From contig DAOULY010000011.1 in NCBI GenBank assembly GCA_034414595.1, positions 62,001 through 126,000 on the forward strand: a DNA stretch of 64,000 nucleotides, read 5' to 3'. This document shows, one piece after another, positions 44,030 to 53,734 of the stretch. The first letter of the stretch is position 1. Each line of letters opens with the position of its first letter. Below the pieces are notes generated by a model. The model worked only from the letters and a program-made list of their open reading frames with translations, ran no database searches and was not told the origin of the DNA. Origin of the DNA: DAOULY01 sp034414595. GTDB lineage: Bacteria; Chloroflexota; Dehalococcoidia; SZUA-161; JAUWZY01. A program made the translations under genes and the position numbers.

Positions 44030-45328
44030 CTACAGCTCGATTAGATTCATGCCTAATGCTTGACTTAGTGCTCTAATGTCTCCAATGTGGTCGCCATACA
44101 CCATGACATGATGATTGCCGAGAGCCTTCTGGATGAATTCCCTCACATCGCGGATTTTCACAGTGACCGTTGTTCTACAGGACACTGTGTCGCGGCAGTC
44201 AACGATTTTTCCCCTAAGCGCGACTATTTTATCTAAGTCTCTTGCTACCCTGGCGATTGTTACCTCCTGCCCCTTATCTAAGTTGACATAAGCAGTGACG
44301 CCATATCGCCCATGATAGTCTCGCAATTTGTAAGGCTTAGGAGGCTGAGCTAGGCCCGCCATTTTGGATGGGACAACGCAGTGGGAGATCATCACCACGT
44401 TGTTTTCTGGGTCTGCCCGCACAATGTTTCCCATAAAAGCTGGCTTGTCTGCTATGTAACCCAAGATCAGCATTGTCAGCAGGGCGCTAACATCCGCCTC
44501 ACAAGCTGTTGGGACACCATCATCCCGAAGCTGCGACAGAGGAAAGCAAGGCCTAAAAGAAAAGATCGGCTCGATGCAATTTAATGCCACTGCCTGCGCT
44601 CCACTCTGCTTCAAAATCCTGTCCAAAGCCAAGAACATCTTCGCCGCTTCTCTGACCTCAGCTAATGATGGCTCAGCCACTTCTTGAGCATCTTCCATCC
44701 ACTGCTGGGCTAGAGCTTCCGCCTGAGGCTCTTCTATTCTATCCACTTCCGCTAAGAATTCTCTAATCTCCAGCGGTGTGATCCCCACTCCCAGCTTTTG
44801 TCTCATTAGTTCAGGGTCGGGAAGGTGTTGCCAACGGGAATACCAATCCGGGGGGAATCCAATCAGAGCGATTCTGGTATCCTTTAGCCTCTTCCTCACT
44901 CCTATAAGCCGAATTTGGTCATCAATGTCCTTGAAATCGAGAGCAATGGTCAGGTTAGTGTGGTAATCCCTCTGGATGGGGAAAGCGTATAACGCCATCA
45001 TTGGCGTATATTCCCCGCTGAAGGCAATCAGGGGCATCTCCATATCCAAGAGCCTTGCTACAGGCATGGGGCCCAGGAGATAGACGAGCAAGGCATCAGC
45101 TTCGAGGGCATTTTTTCTTAATTCAATGAGGTCAGCCTCTTCTTCCACTAAAGTTGGTTCAGTAAGGATTAGGTCGGACTTTAGCTTCTCCCTGAGCTGC
45201 TTGGTTAGATCTTCGACTCTGGACTTTATAGCCTCGCTATCAGTGATTCTCTCCAAGAGACCATCCGGCCGGCATAACATTATACGGCCTTTGCCTAGAA
45301 CGAACACTGGTTTCACTTTAACCTGCAT
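44030..45328 (-). CDS. L-fucose isomerase-fold protein
   Basis: 432 residues from ATG 45328, which has GAGGAGGGA upstream (the open frame adds six codons). Features recalling the L-fucose/L-arabinose isomerase superfamily: a first Rossmann-like half with LVYLLGPMPVARLL and IALIGFPPDWY, a middle acidic metal-binding stretch GVPTACEADVSALLTML, and C-terminal GNHHVMVYGDH with His residues. The GCExD-like CEAD and the late His fit metal coordination. It is probably a sugar isomerase or relative; substrate not determinable and no sugar genes adjoin it. Confidence 0.72.
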   Translation of the reverse strand: MQVKVKPVFVLGKGRIMLCRPDGLLERITDSEAIKSRVEDLTKQLREKLKSDLILTEPTLVEEEADLIELRKNALEADALLVYLLGPMPVARLLDMEMPLIAFSGEYTPMMALYAFPIQRDYHTNLTIALDFKDIDDQIRLIGVRKRLKDTRIALIGFPPDWYSRWQHLPDPELMRQKLGVGITPLEIREFLAEVDRIEEPQAEALAQQWMEDAQEVAEPSLAEVREAAKMFLALDRILKQSGAQAVALNCIEPIFSFRPCFPLSQLRDDGVPTACEADVSALLTMLILGYIADKPAFMGNIVRADPENNVVMISHCVVPSKMAGLAQPPKPYKLRDYHGRYGVTAYVNLDKGQEVTIARVARDLDKIVALRGKIVDCRDTVSCRTTVTVKIRDVREFIQKALGNHHVMVYGDHIGDIRALSQALGMNLIEL

Positions 45329-45396
45329 AGCATCCCTCCTCACCATGTCATATCTATTCTACACCGTTTGTCCACATCTGTTTGCGGGGTACAATT

Positions 45397-45575
45397 TTGA
45401 CCAAAGAAGATGCTGAGCAGATAGTGGCATTGGCTTCGGTCTATAATCAGTCGCGTTGTTAAAGACAAAGTGGAGGTAAGCGCATGTCGGCGAAATCTTT
45501 TGTAAGATCGCGCATCCAGAGGAGATGAGTTTCCTGGACAACCGTATCGAAGCGCTACGACTACTTGCGCAGTAA
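45397..45575 (+). pseudogene. Probable broken small gene
   Basis: Two coding-like pieces in different frames: TKEDAEQIVALASVYNQSRC from TTG 45397, then GEIFCKIAHPEEMSFLDNRI to TAA 45575, separated by stops. A GGAGG and ATG between them give only 14 codons. The last bases overlap the 3' end of the DUF1847 gene on the other strand. No family recognised. Confidence 0.3.
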
Positions 45576-46223
45576 CTTACGGTAATAAGAGTGAGACAGA
45601 TATAAACCAGCCGCAGGATTATGCCCAAAAACCCTGTCTTTGGCCACTAAAACAGTCGTGGGCGCATGGGCATACTTGAAGAATAGTGAATCGTGGCCGA
45701 CGCAGAGGCCCACTGCGATGTTGAACTCCGTCCCCTCCTCGTTTAAGATCTCAGCCTGGGTTATTGGGCTGCACATTGTCTCCCAGCTATCAGGGCCGTT
45801 TATCTTTTCTTCCTTCTTTATGCCAATTGTCTCCTTGGGTATGCCGCCTGCCTTACAACATACAGAGACAACTTCAAAGCCTCTGTTTTGCAAGATTGTA
45901 GTTATCAACTTTGCCTCATTAATTAAGCCAACGCAGAAAGCCAAGCCAAGCTTCTTATATCCCATTTTCTCGGCGAATTGTGCTACCTCCTCTACTCTAG
46001 GATTACGCGGAGTCCTGCCCTCTGGCAGATCCATATAGCACTCAAATTCTTGAATGGAAGCTTGCCGGGCAAACTCCTTCACGTCTGAGTTTTCATATTC
46101 AGCCATTGCTCGCCGGATAGTATCCTGTCTGCTCTTGGTAGGGCAATTTGAAGGTCCCTTATCGTAGTCTTTGGTGTTGCAAACCACCTTTGTACACTGG
46201 GCACACTCGATCTTCTCATTCAT
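45561..46223 (-). CDS. DUF1847 family Cys-rich protein
   Basis: 220 residues. The N-terminal CAQCTKVVC and later CP form a zinc- or iron-sulfur-type cluster; the central GLAFCVGLINEAKLIT, CCKAGGIPKE and C-terminal VGLCVGHDSLFFKYAHAPTT and GHNPAAGLYL are hallmarks of DUF1847, seen mostly in anaerobes. The function is unknown; the repeated conserved Cys and His suggest metal binding. No operon partner; it is followed only by a broken gene on the other strand. Confidence 0.85.
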   Translation of the reverse strand: MNEKIECAQCTKVVCNTKDYDKGPSNCPTKSRQDTIRRAMAEYENSDVKEFARQASIQEFECYMDLPEGRTPRNPRVEEVAQFAEKMGYKKLGLAFCVGLINEAKLITTILQNRGFEVVSVCCKAGGIPKETIGIKKEEKINGPDSWETMCSPITQAEILNEEGTEFNIAVGLCVGHDSLFFKYAHAPTTVLVAKDRVFGHNPAAGLYLSHSYYRKLLRK

Positions 46224-46358
46224 AAACTTCGTCCTCTTGAGTCCTATTATTACCCGCTTCGTATAGCAAAACTCTCCCAGGTTCGATCATGAAGATGGGG
46301 AAGTGCAATTCACAAATACATATATGACTGTGAGTCGTTTCTTGTTATATAACCTTGT

Positions 46359-47591
46359 CTACATCGCTTCGCTTTCGCTTGTATCTACGGCCCGCTGCAA
46401 TTCGGCAGCAAGTATTGGTGGCAGACCCTCGATATCTACTCGAAGGAAGCCTCTGACTATAGTGGCGGTAGCTTCGGTTCGCGTGAGTCCACGCGCCATT
46501 AGATACTCTATTTCTTCTTCTGCAATCTTACCTACAGCTGCCTCGTGAGACAGATCAATACCAGCTAATGTCCCTTTGAGTTCAGGTATAGCATGGATCA
46601 AGCCTCCCGTTAGAATTAGGCCTCGGCACTCAAGGTGGCCTTTTACTTCGGGAGCATTGCCTTCTATGTATCCACGAGCTATGATGGTTCCTCCCGTCGA
46701 GATAGCGCGTGATATTACCTCTGTTCTGGCGCCCTTTCCGTTTAAGATGACCTTGGAACCGACGTCCATCGTTGCTCCTGCTCTGGCAATCAGAACACTG
46801 TTGAACCTTGCTGTGGCGTTATCCCCTTCGCATCTAACTAAAGGATAGGTCTGCAAGGAATGCACCGGTTGCATAATGACATAGTTACTCAGGAAAATGC
46901 CCTCGTCTTCAATGATCACTCCCGTTCGAGGACGCACTGCTATTTGCGGTGCCCAGTTATGGATCATGGTGAATGTAACTCGAGCCCCCCTCTTTATATA
47001 GAATTCAGAAACTCCTAGGTGTAGTCCCTGCTCATTATCTGAGGCCGTGGTGCAGCCGGTGATTATGTGCAATTCTGACCCCTCTTCTGCAATGACAATG
47101 TTGTGAACCTTCTGGGCCAGATTGTTCTTCGCAAGGTAAAGACATGCCTGAACTGGATAGACGGTACTATGTCCGGGCAGGGTTCTGATGAAATACCCGT
47201 CACCGTCGCCGAGTTCTACTTTGGCGGTGTATTTATCGCTGTCCACAGCTACAGCTCTCCACCAGTAATCCTGTATCCAGTCGTACTTCTCCAGCGCCTG
47301 GCTTGTAGCCATGACCTCCACACCTTCCAGTCCTATCGACGTGTGGATTGGGGTATCGTCCATCTGGATAAAGGTGCCTGACCTCTGACTCAAATCATCA
47401 ACACTAACCCCTGCTCCCAGCATTCTCTCCTTGGCGCTGCGTGGCAGATCAGCGGGACTATTACGATACGGCTCTGCTTCGGCCACGCTGAGGTACGTGT
47501 TCAAATCCAAGTCGTCACCGATAGCTGATGGTTTAGTTGTCGCGGCTGTAGCTTTATCCCTTATCGCCTTAGATGATTTCACTTTCGCCAC
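46359..47591 (-). CDS. sufB: SufB/SufD-like Fe-S scaffold protein
   Basis: 410 residues from a GTG start with AGGAG upstream. The right-handed beta-helix core of SufB/SufD is recognisable: GARVTFTMIHNWAP, RFNSVLIARAGATMDVGSK, HLECRGLILTGG and DLSHEAAVGKIAEEEIEYL. The Cys in HLECRG aligns with the first Cys of the SufB QCDS segment. Together with SufC it forms the minimal SufBC complex that assembles iron-sulfur clusters. Its start lies 23 bases inside the sufC gene. No SufS, SufU or separate SufD is present. Confidence 0.92.
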   Translation of the reverse strand: MAKVKSSKAIRDKATAATTKPSAIGDDLDLNTYLSVAEAEPYRNSPADLPRSAKERMLGAGVSVDDLSQRSGTFIQMDDTPIHTSIGLEGVEVMATSQALEKYDWIQDYWWRAVAVDSDKYTAKVELGDGDGYFIRTLPGHSTVYPVQACLYLAKNNLAQKVHNIVIAEEGSELHIITGCTTASDNEQGLHLGVSEFYIKRGARVTFTMIHNWAPQIAVRPRTGVIIEDEGIFLSNYVIMQPVHSLQTYPLVRCEGDNATARFNSVLIARAGATMDVGSKVILNGKGARTEVISRAISTGGTIIARGYIEGNAPEVKGHLECRGLILTGGLIHAIPELKGTLAGIDLSHEAAVGKIAEEEIEYLMARGLTRTEATATIVRGFLRVDIEGLPPILAAELQRAVDTSESEAM

Positions 47592-48336
47592 TTGTCACTC
47601 TCCTAGCCATACATGTGACACACTCCTGATAGCCTTTCTCTTTCACTGCCTTCAGGATTTCACGTGGGTCACCCTCACAGCCTATTCTGCCATCACACAT
47701 GATGTAGCCAGTGCGAGCGTTAACATAGTCGAGAATATGACCGGTATGAGTTATGATAAGCCCCATGCATCTCCGGTCAATGATTGGGCAGTCCTTCTCT
47801 AACAGTTCGTTTATGAGCCTTCCGATTACAGCTATATTCACCAGGTCAACTCCTGACTCGGGCTCATCCAATAGAACCAATTCCGGCCTTTGCGCCAAAA
47901 GCTGCATCAGTTCGGAGCGTTTTATCTCACCTCCGGAAAACCCGTAGTTTACCTCTCTGTCCAAGAAATCGCCCAGGTCTGTCTTCTCTGCCAATAGGCT
48001 AATAGTATCCTTGTCTTCTTGTCCCCCAAGACAAGCCGCAACCATATCCCGTGTCTTGACCCCCCGAACGACAGGTGGTCGCTGGAAGGATATGCCAATG
48101 CCTAAACGTGCTCTTTCATCCAGTGGTAAGTGGGTTATGTCCTGATCATTAAAGATGATATTGCCTCTGGTCACTCGATACTTGCTAAAACCCATTATGG
48201 CCATGAGTAGTGTGGTTTTCCCGCTCCCATTGGGCCCAAACAGTGCATGTGTCTCGCCGGTCTTAATCGTCAGGTTAATATCGTGTATGATCTCTTTGTC
48301 TTCAACAGCTACACTCAGATCTCTAATCTCGAGCAT
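47569..48336 (-). CDS. sufC: SufC ATPase
   Basis: 255 residues. ATG 48336 is preferred because GGGAGG sits eight bases upstream; a GTG three codons earlier is too close to that site. Walker A GPNGSGKTT, a Q-loop in ISFQRPPVV, the signature FSGGEIKR and Walker B LVLLDEPESGVD are all present. SufC drives the SufB scaffold with ATP. The segment PIIDRRCMGLIITHTG carries a short insertion relative to typical SufC. It is first in the sufCB pair. Confidence 0.94.
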   Translation of the reverse strand: MLEIRDLSVAVEDKEIIHDINLTIKTGETHALFGPNGSGKTTLLMAIMGFSKYRVTRGNIIFNDQDITHLPLDERARLGIGISFQRPPVVRGVKTRDMVAACLGGQEDKDTISLLAEKTDLGDFLDREVNYGFSGGEIKRSELMQLLAQRPELVLLDEPESGVDLVNIAVIGRLINELLEKDCPIIDRRCMGLIITHTGHILDYVNARTGYIMCDGRIGCEGDPREILKAVKEKGYQECVTCMARRVTSGESEII

Positions 48337-48555
48337 CTTGGGCACCTCCCAGAATACATGACTTCTAACTCAAAGGCTTGCGTAAAATGCGCATACTCAT
48401 AAACAGATCGACCGTATCCGATAATTAAGTATATCACTTTCCAATATCGAGTGTAGTGATGTCTGGTTGTGGAATCCATTCCTACGCGTGTCTTATGTGC
48501 TGGTGAGGACGGGTTATTGATGAAAGATACACGATCCAGCAGAATCAGGTAGGAT

Positions 48556-50604
48556 TCATTTCCTTGTTATGCGGCACAACATCGATTTGAAGGCCGGGTA
48601 GCCGGAGATGGGATCCAACTCTTCACCACTGGTCAATAGATTGGCATTAGCCTCGTTTCCCCAACCATGAGGTATGCTGATCACCTGGGGATGGATATCA
48701 GGAGTGAGCTGGGCCTTCATCTCGACACTACCTCGGCAGGTTTCCACCTTGACCATGACGCCGTCGGCAATATTCAGACCCTGGGCGGTGTCGGGATGGA
48801 TCTGCACTAACGGCTCAGGGTGGCGTTTTCTCATAACCTCTACATTGCGGAGCTGGGAATGTATGTATACGTCTACCCTGGGGCCGCTAATCAGGATCAG
48901 TGGATATTCTTTGGCCAAATCGGGCTTGGAGATAGGGCTTTCTGCGGGCTCATGGTAAGTGGGAAGGGGATCATATCCATACTGCTCCATGAGCTCGGAA
49001 TATAGCTCTGCCTTCCCTGAGGGGGTGCGGAACCCGCTTGCCAAATATCTACGCTCCTCCCTACCGTGATGGAAGACACCACCGGGACTCTGTTTAAGCT
49101 GGTCTACAGTAAGGCCGGTGGGCTCGAGAAGACTGGCATAAAGCTCGTCATCACTATTCCAAGGGAAATATTCTTCAGAGCTCATTCTTCTGCCCAGCTC
49201 GCCCCAGAATTTCCAGTCTGGCCAGGAGTCACCCAAGGGCTGGATGGCCTGCTGGGTCAAGACAATCATAGCTAGGCTCGTGGGGGCGTAGTCTTTGAGC
49301 ACTGTGGATTCAACAAAGCTGGCGGCAGGTAGAAAGACATCGGCCATTTTCGCTGTGTCATTCATGAACATATCCATGACTACCAGGAGTTCCAATTGTT
49401 CAAAGGCTTGCCTGACCTTGTTGCTCTCAGGCCAGGTGAGCGCGGCATTGCAGCCACTAATAATCAGGGCTTTAATCGGATAGGGTTTGCCGGTGAGGAT
49501 GGCATTGGTGACTGAAGCTGACGATGACTCTTCGATAAGTCGGCTGAACAAGGGATAGGTAGCCCCGATCTCGCCGCTGATGCCGTGCTGCACGCGTAGG
49601 TTACGTTGCTCAAGGGGCATACTAAAGGTGCTGCCCCCGGGAGTATCGTAGTTGCCACAAATGGCAATGAGACAGCTGAGAGCGCGGCTGGTTTGAATTC
49701 CGTTGGTGCAGTGATCCAACGCTACCCCCTGGGTGATGCAGGCAGGCCTATTGGTGGCATAGGTACGCGCAATGTTCCGGATGACATCTGCCGCAACCCA
49801 GGTGGTCTCCGCCACCTTCTCCACGGGATACTGCTTCACGTGCTCTGCCAGCTTGTCAAAGCCGTAAGTCCACCTTTCGACGAATTCCTTATCGTAGAGC
49901 TGTTCCCCTATGATCACGTTCAACATGCCCAGAGCCAGAGCGGTATCCGTGCCTGGCCTGATCTGGGCGTGGATATCCGCTTGCTTAACTAAAGGAGTCA
50001 ACCGAGGGTCGATAACGATAAGTTTCGCTCCTTCCTTCTGCGTGTTGTTGATGGCTGTTAGCTGCAAAATGTTGGACTCAACAGGGTTGACTCCCCAAAG
50101 CAGGTTACACCGTGTGCCGCGGTAATAGGGGGACAGAGGTATGGTATTGTGATCAAATGTTATGCTTTGAGCTATCCCCCGTGCCCAATAACAAATGGAG
50201 CTGCCGGTGGTGAAGTTGGGTGAGCCATAAACATCGCAGAAGCGCTGGGCCATCTTGGCTACCGATGTATCGATGAAAGGGAACCCAAGGTGCACTACTA
50301 ACGATCTGGCACCCTCTTTCTCCTTTATGTTCTTCAATTTGTCGGCAATGAATCCCAGGGCCTCATCCCAAGAGGCGCGTAGCCATTTCCCATTTACCTT
50401 CATCATGGGGTCGGTAACCCGTTCATCGTTGTAGACCCAATCCTTTATCGCTTGGGCCTTAATGCAGGGCCGTCTCAGGGGATGTTCGGGCATTCCCTCG
50501 ATTTTTACAATCCTCCCGCTCTGCACATGAATGTTTAAGCCGCAGCGGCTTGGACATAGATTGCAGATAGTCTTCGCTACCCTGGTAGTAGTTGCATCCG
50601 CCAT
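48556..50604 (-). CDS. Molybdopterin oxidoreductase (DMSO reductase family)
   Basis: 682 residues. The N-terminal [4Fe-4S] ligands are Cys14, Cys17, Cys21 and Cys47 (CNLCPSRC...RRPC). A candidate metal ligand is Cys138 in TGSSICYWARG, as in thiosulfate/polysulfide reductase-like enzymes. The C-terminal cofactor domain includes HGWGNEANANLL. There is no twin-arginine signal, so the enzyme is cytoplasmic. No B or C subunit is adjacent, so the redox partner is probably a stand-alone ferredoxin. It is four bases downstream of trmO. Substrate unknown; acetylene hydratase- or formate dehydrogenase-like roles cannot be excluded. Confidence 0.9.
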   Translation of the reverse strand: MADATTTRVAKTICNLCPSRCGLNIHVQSGRIVKIEGMPEHPLRRPCIKAQAIKDWVYNDERVTDPMMKVNGKWLRASWDEALGFIADKLKNIKEKEGARSLVVHLGFPFIDTSVAKMAQRFCDVYGSPNFTTGSSICYWARGIAQSITFDHNTIPLSPYYRGTRCNLLWGVNPVESNILQLTAINNTQKEGAKLIVIDPRLTPLVKQADIHAQIRPGTDTALALGMLNVIIGEQLYDKEFVERWTYGFDKLAEHVKQYPVEKVAETTWVAADVIRNIARTYATNRPACITQGVALDHCTNGIQTSRALSCLIAICGNYDTPGGSTFSMPLEQRNLRVQHGISGEIGATYPLFSRLIEESSSASVTNAILTGKPYPIKALIISGCNAALTWPESNKVRQAFEQLELLVVMDMFMNDTAKMADVFLPAASFVESTVLKDYAPTSLAMIVLTQQAIQPLGDSWPDWKFWGELGRRMSSEEYFPWNSDDELYASLLEPTGLTVDQLKQSPGGVFHHGREERRYLASGFRTPSGKAELYSELMEQYGYDPLPTYHEPAESPISKPDLAKEYPLILISGPRVDVYIHSQLRNVEVMRKRHPEPLVQIHPDTAQGLNIADGVMVKVETCRGSVEMKAQLTPDIHPQVISIPHGWGNEANANLLTSGEELDPISGYPAFKSMLCRITRK

Positions 50605-50607
50605 TTG

Positions 50608-51135
50608 CTATTCCTTTCGATTTGAACGTTTCTGGCGCAGTGAGGAGAAATAACTTGAAAGAGCTTTCATCCAATCGGGCAGGTTCACGTTTGAAGGAGC
50701 ATCGAAAGAGGGAAGGTGCGGCTTTACATCGATCAGCGGGCTTCCATCAACGGCATCCAAGCCTCGTACCCTCAATAGGTTACCATCTCGCTCGAGAAGT
50801 TCGACCGTGGTCGTACATATGGGGTTGGGGCGAGCCGGCGAACGTGTTGCAAAGACACCAACTAAAGGGTAGTCTTTCCTGCCACCTGGATGAACCCTGT
50901 GCGTATTGCGTCCGTGTTCCGATATCTGATGTGCCCAATACAATACCACAATATGCGAAAATGCTTCTATCCCGTCAAGGCATTCTGTGAACTCGGCATC
51001 GAATATGAGTTCAGATACACGCTCGCTATCTGCTTCGGCAAAGGCATCTGGTCTCAGCTCCAGGTCTCCGTTTTGGAAGGCTAAAGGGAGTTCGCGGAGT
51101 TCACTTCTTACTATCCCGATAGGTCTCAGCATCAT
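50608..51135 (-). CDS. trmO: TrmO-like protein (TsaA/UPF0066 family)
   Basis: 175 residues. The start LRPIGIVRSELRE, SHIVVLYWAHQ and the hallmark GVFATRSPARPNPI identify the TsaA/TrmO family, which methylates t6A37 of tRNA using SAM in E. coli. The family also frequently sits with molybdenum-enzyme genes in anaerobes, as here where it directly precedes a molybdopterin oxidoreductase, so a cofactor-related role is possible. The extreme C terminus (SSLRQKRSNRKE) is basic. Confidence 0.88.
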   Translation of the reverse strand: MMLRPIGIVRSELRELPLAFQNGDLELRPDAFAEADSERVSELIFDAEFTECLDGIEAFSHIVVLYWAHQISEHGRNTHRVHPGGRKDYPLVGVFATRSPARPNPICTTTVELLERDGNLLRVRGLDAVDGSPLIDVKPHLPSFDAPSNVNLPDWMKALSSYFSSLRQKRSNRKE

Positions 51136-51555
51136 CGGAATCTACCTTAACGTCGAGTGGACTGTCTTACCTCAGCTATTTGCTAACTATCTGCGTCTGA
51201 TAGCCTTGTGATTGCGGGCACTGGCGCTACCTGCAACCGCATCTTGGGACCACATTTCTGATGAGACAACCTGTCTCACGGGCTCGCGATCTAACCGAGG
51301 CTGTTCGGGAGGTGAATTGTGCTTCTCCTTCTTCTCCTCCAGACCTCCCAGGTCTTTACCCCGGTTAGCACTCCCGTCGCCATTAGCCGCGAACAAGCCA
51401 TGCCAAGTCGTTCACTCAAGTCTATCTACATTCTATACATCAAACAATGGAAAGGCAATTGTAGCTCGTACCTGGTGCTACGGGATCCCGAAGCAATTAG
51501 CTTTATACCTTTGTGAGGATATTCCCTGGACTGGGACTAAGGGGAATGGCTGAAA
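51136..51555. other. Intergenic region, possibly eroded coding sequence
   Basis: No intact gene. On the plus strand around 51400-51550 two frames give pieces (KQWKGNCSSYLVLRD; then EDIPWTGTKGNG) that weakly resemble SKWKAEIWLNGMAKYL and WEDTRWAPQ of the CrtI-like protein at 2.8-4.5 kb. They therefore probably belong to the remnant listed next. Confidence 0.35.
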
Positions 51556-51696
51556 ATGAAAGCCCAGCTCGTAGAAGAGCTGATAAGGCAGTGGCAATGG
51601 TATGCCCCGAATATGACCAAGGATAACATCCCTGGCATCTACACCAATACTCCAGATGATGTGAAAAAAAGAAATATAAACATGCTAAAAACTAAA
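51556..51696 (+). pseudogene. Fragment of a CrtI-like oxidoreductase gene
   Basis: Residues ELIRQWQWYAPNMTKDNI and NTPDDVKKRNINM match EMIRQWQWYAPNMTRDNV and NTPYDVEQRNLNM of the intact CrtI-like protein encoded at 2816-4480. The similarity stops after about 47 codons, and the open frame then runs out at 51807 over the 3' end of the K+ channel gene. Both the FAD-binding N terminus and the C-terminal FAD segment are missing. Confidence 0.8.
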
Positions 51697-51748
51697 GGTC
51701 TGCGATTTGAGGGGAAACTAAGCCCGGATTTCCTCGGCATAGGTCGGA

Positions 51749-52768
51749 CTATGTGTCAGCATGAACAAGTCTTTCTAGTTCATCCCTTCCTTCAGGAGTT
51801 GTCATAAAAATTAAAGTATTCCCAGGTTTAATAACATATTTGTCAGACGGGTTGTAAATCCAATCTTCATTTGCCTTTACAGCCAGTAGTAATATGTGAG
51901 AGTATTCTTTCAGGTTTAGAATAGATATATGTTTCCCAACAAATTGGTTGGGAACCACAACTTCTTCAATGCGCAAGTTTTTCTCTCTGTCCCGCAACAT
52001 CATCTCTAGGAATGACACTACTGTAGGCCTTACCATCTCGGATGCCATTCTCAGTCCGCTTATTAGACCAGGGGAGACTATGGCATCCGCGCCGACCTTC
52101 TTCATCTTTTCGCCGTTTTCCGGTTCATTACAGCGAGCTACCACTCTTAGGTTGGGATTAAGCTGCTTTGCACTTATACTGATCACTAGATTCTGGTTAT
52201 CATCCCCAGTCACCGCGAAAAGCCCCTTTGCGCTCTCGATCCCGGCTTTCAGTAGGATGTGATTGTCGGTAGCGTCTCCCTCTATGAAGACTTCGTCTTG
52301 GAACGATTCCAGGGTCCTTTCAATTCTGTCTCTGTTTATATCCACTATTACATGGGGCCTCTTGGCAGCATGAAGCTCGTTTACTATATGGAACCCTACT
52401 GAGCCGAGGCCACATATAATATAATGGTCCTTGGAATTACTGGCCATCTTCTGCATTTTTCTCCTCCTGAAGGACTCTGTGAGATCTCCTTCAACGATGA
52501 GTGCCGTGAGGTTCGTAACAAAATATAATACTACTCCGATTCCGGAAATTGCGATGAATATCGTAAATGCCCTTCCGATAGGATTGCCGGTTAGGTCGAT
52601 CACTTCGCTGAACCCGATTGTTGAAACAGTGATGGCTGTCATGTAGAAAGCATCCATAAATGAGACCTGTCTCCCACTAATCAACCAGTAACCCAATGTT
52701 CCTATCAATAGTATGATTAACAGGATTACAGCAGACCATATGAATTTTCTGTAGATTTTTGAAGACAT
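51749..52768 (-). CDS. Potassium channel with RCK (TrkA-N/TrkA-C) domains
   Basis: 339 residues. Two membrane helices (about 10-31 and 66-92) flank a pore loop AITVSTIGFSEV, in which TIGF stands for the TVGYG filter. A TrkA-N Rossmann domain begins at YIICGLGSVGFHIVNEL with VDINRDR as the acidic end of strand 2, and a TrkA-C domain (about 250-339) follows. This is the MthK/Kch type of ligand-gated K+ channel; the RCK part would bind nucleotide or calcium. There is no clear ribosome site before the ATG. Confidence 0.9.
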   Translation of the reverse strand: MSSKIYRKFIWSAVILLIILLIGTLGYWLISGRQVSFMDAFYMTAITVSTIGFSEVIDLTGNPIGRAFTIFIAISGIGVVLYFVTNLTALIVEGDLTESFRRRKMQKMASNSKDHYIICGLGSVGFHIVNELHAAKRPHVIVDINRDRIERTLESFQDEVFIEGDATDNHILLKAGIESAKGLFAVTGDDNQNLVISISAKQLNPNLRVVARCNEPENGEKMKKVGADAIVSPGLISGLRMASEMVRPTVVSFLEMMLRDREKNLRIEEVVVPNQFVGKHISILNLKEYSHILLLAVKANEDWIYNPSDKYVIKPGNTLIFMTTPEGRDELERLVHADT

Positions 52769-53071
52769 ATTCTAAATGTCGTCTGCAGAACTGGGACATT
52801 TTAGCCCCGGTATCAGCAGGCCCCTCAAAGTCCCAAAATGCAACACGACGGCCTTATGATAGCACCTTCGTGCCGGAGAATCTATATTAAGTAATGCTCC
52901 TCTCGATAGGCATATCGATGGATATTAATAAGGCTGAGCGCTACACAGGGCCGCGATGGCCCAATATGCAAGGTCGGACACGGAGCAAATTAATACGGAT
53001 GATAAGTATTCGGCACACCATGATGGAGAGTTGCGGCAGATACATGTGGTGTTGTTGCCAATTGAGAGGGC
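52769..53071. other. Intergenic region with palindromes
   Basis: No gene. It contains a perfect inverted repeat TCGATA-GGCA-TATCGA (52903-52918) and GGGACATTTT...AAAGTCCC (52795-52843). A minus-strand stretch near 52870 reads LRHEGAII, similar to the transposase relic at 31.9 kb. Confidence 0.4.
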
Positions 53072-53734
53072 TCAAGGCTCCTCGGTGAGCTTGTAGCCAT
53101 AGCCCCGCAGGGTGATGATTCGCTGTGGATTGGATGGGTCGGGCTCAATCCGCTTCCTGATTCGGTGGATGGACTGTTCGATCTGTTCGTCGGTGACAAA
53201 CTCGTCGCTCCAGGCCTTGCATGCTATATCTTCTTTGCTGCAGGCCTTGCCTCGATTTCTGCACAACAGCGCCAGAAGCTCGAAATCCCTCAAGGCTAAG
53301 GTCGGTGCAAGCTTCTGGCCGTCGACCCAGATATCCCTTGCCTCCTCATCGACAATAACTCCTCTGGTGGCCATCTTCTGAAGCTTGTCACGGTCGAGCT
53401 TGATAGTGCTTTCGGAGTAGCGAAAGCGCAACATGGCGACCCCCTGGGCCAGCTCAATGATGTCGCTGTCCTCCAGCGGGTAGGCTGCCAATTTCCCCAG
53501 CTCTTGCCCGTTGACCTTGGTGCCATTGGTACTGCCGAGGTCGCGGAGGACAAAGCAGCCCTCGCTGTAGTTTATCTCTGCGTGCCGCCGTGAGATAAAG
53601 GGGTTGGTGAAGGCAATCCTGCCCGGAGCTGGCTCACCCCGTCCGATGACTATGCCTTCCGGGCCCAGATTGAATGTCCTCCCGGTTTCTTCCCCCTCCT
53701 CGACAATTAGGATTGCATTCGCCTCGTTCTGCAT
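53072..53734 (-). CDS. FHA-domain winged-helix transcription regulator
   Basis: 220 residues. An N-terminal FHA domain (about 8-105) shows IVIGRGEP, SRRHAEI and DLGSTNGTKVNG, the residues that grip phosphothreonine. The C-terminal OmpR-type winged helix (about 125-218) includes LRDFELLALLCRNRG, EQIEQSIHRIRKRIEPDP and GYGYKL. The pairing suggests DNA binding controlled by docking to a Thr-phosphorylated protein, plausibly the kinase at 63.3 kb or its substrate. AGGGGTAG is found before the ATG. It is transcribed away from the genes that follow. Confidence 0.92.
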   Translation of the reverse strand: MQNEANAILIVEEGEETGRTFNLGPEGIVIGRGEPAPGRIAFTNPFISRRHAEINYSEGCFVLRDLGSTNGTKVNGQELGKLAAYPLEDSDIIELAQGVAMLRFRYSESTIKLDRDKLQKMATRGVIVDEEARDIWVDGQKLAPTLALRDFELLALLCRNRGKACSKEDIACKAWSDEFVTDEQIEQSIHRIRKRIEPDPSNPQRIITLRGYGYKLTEEP

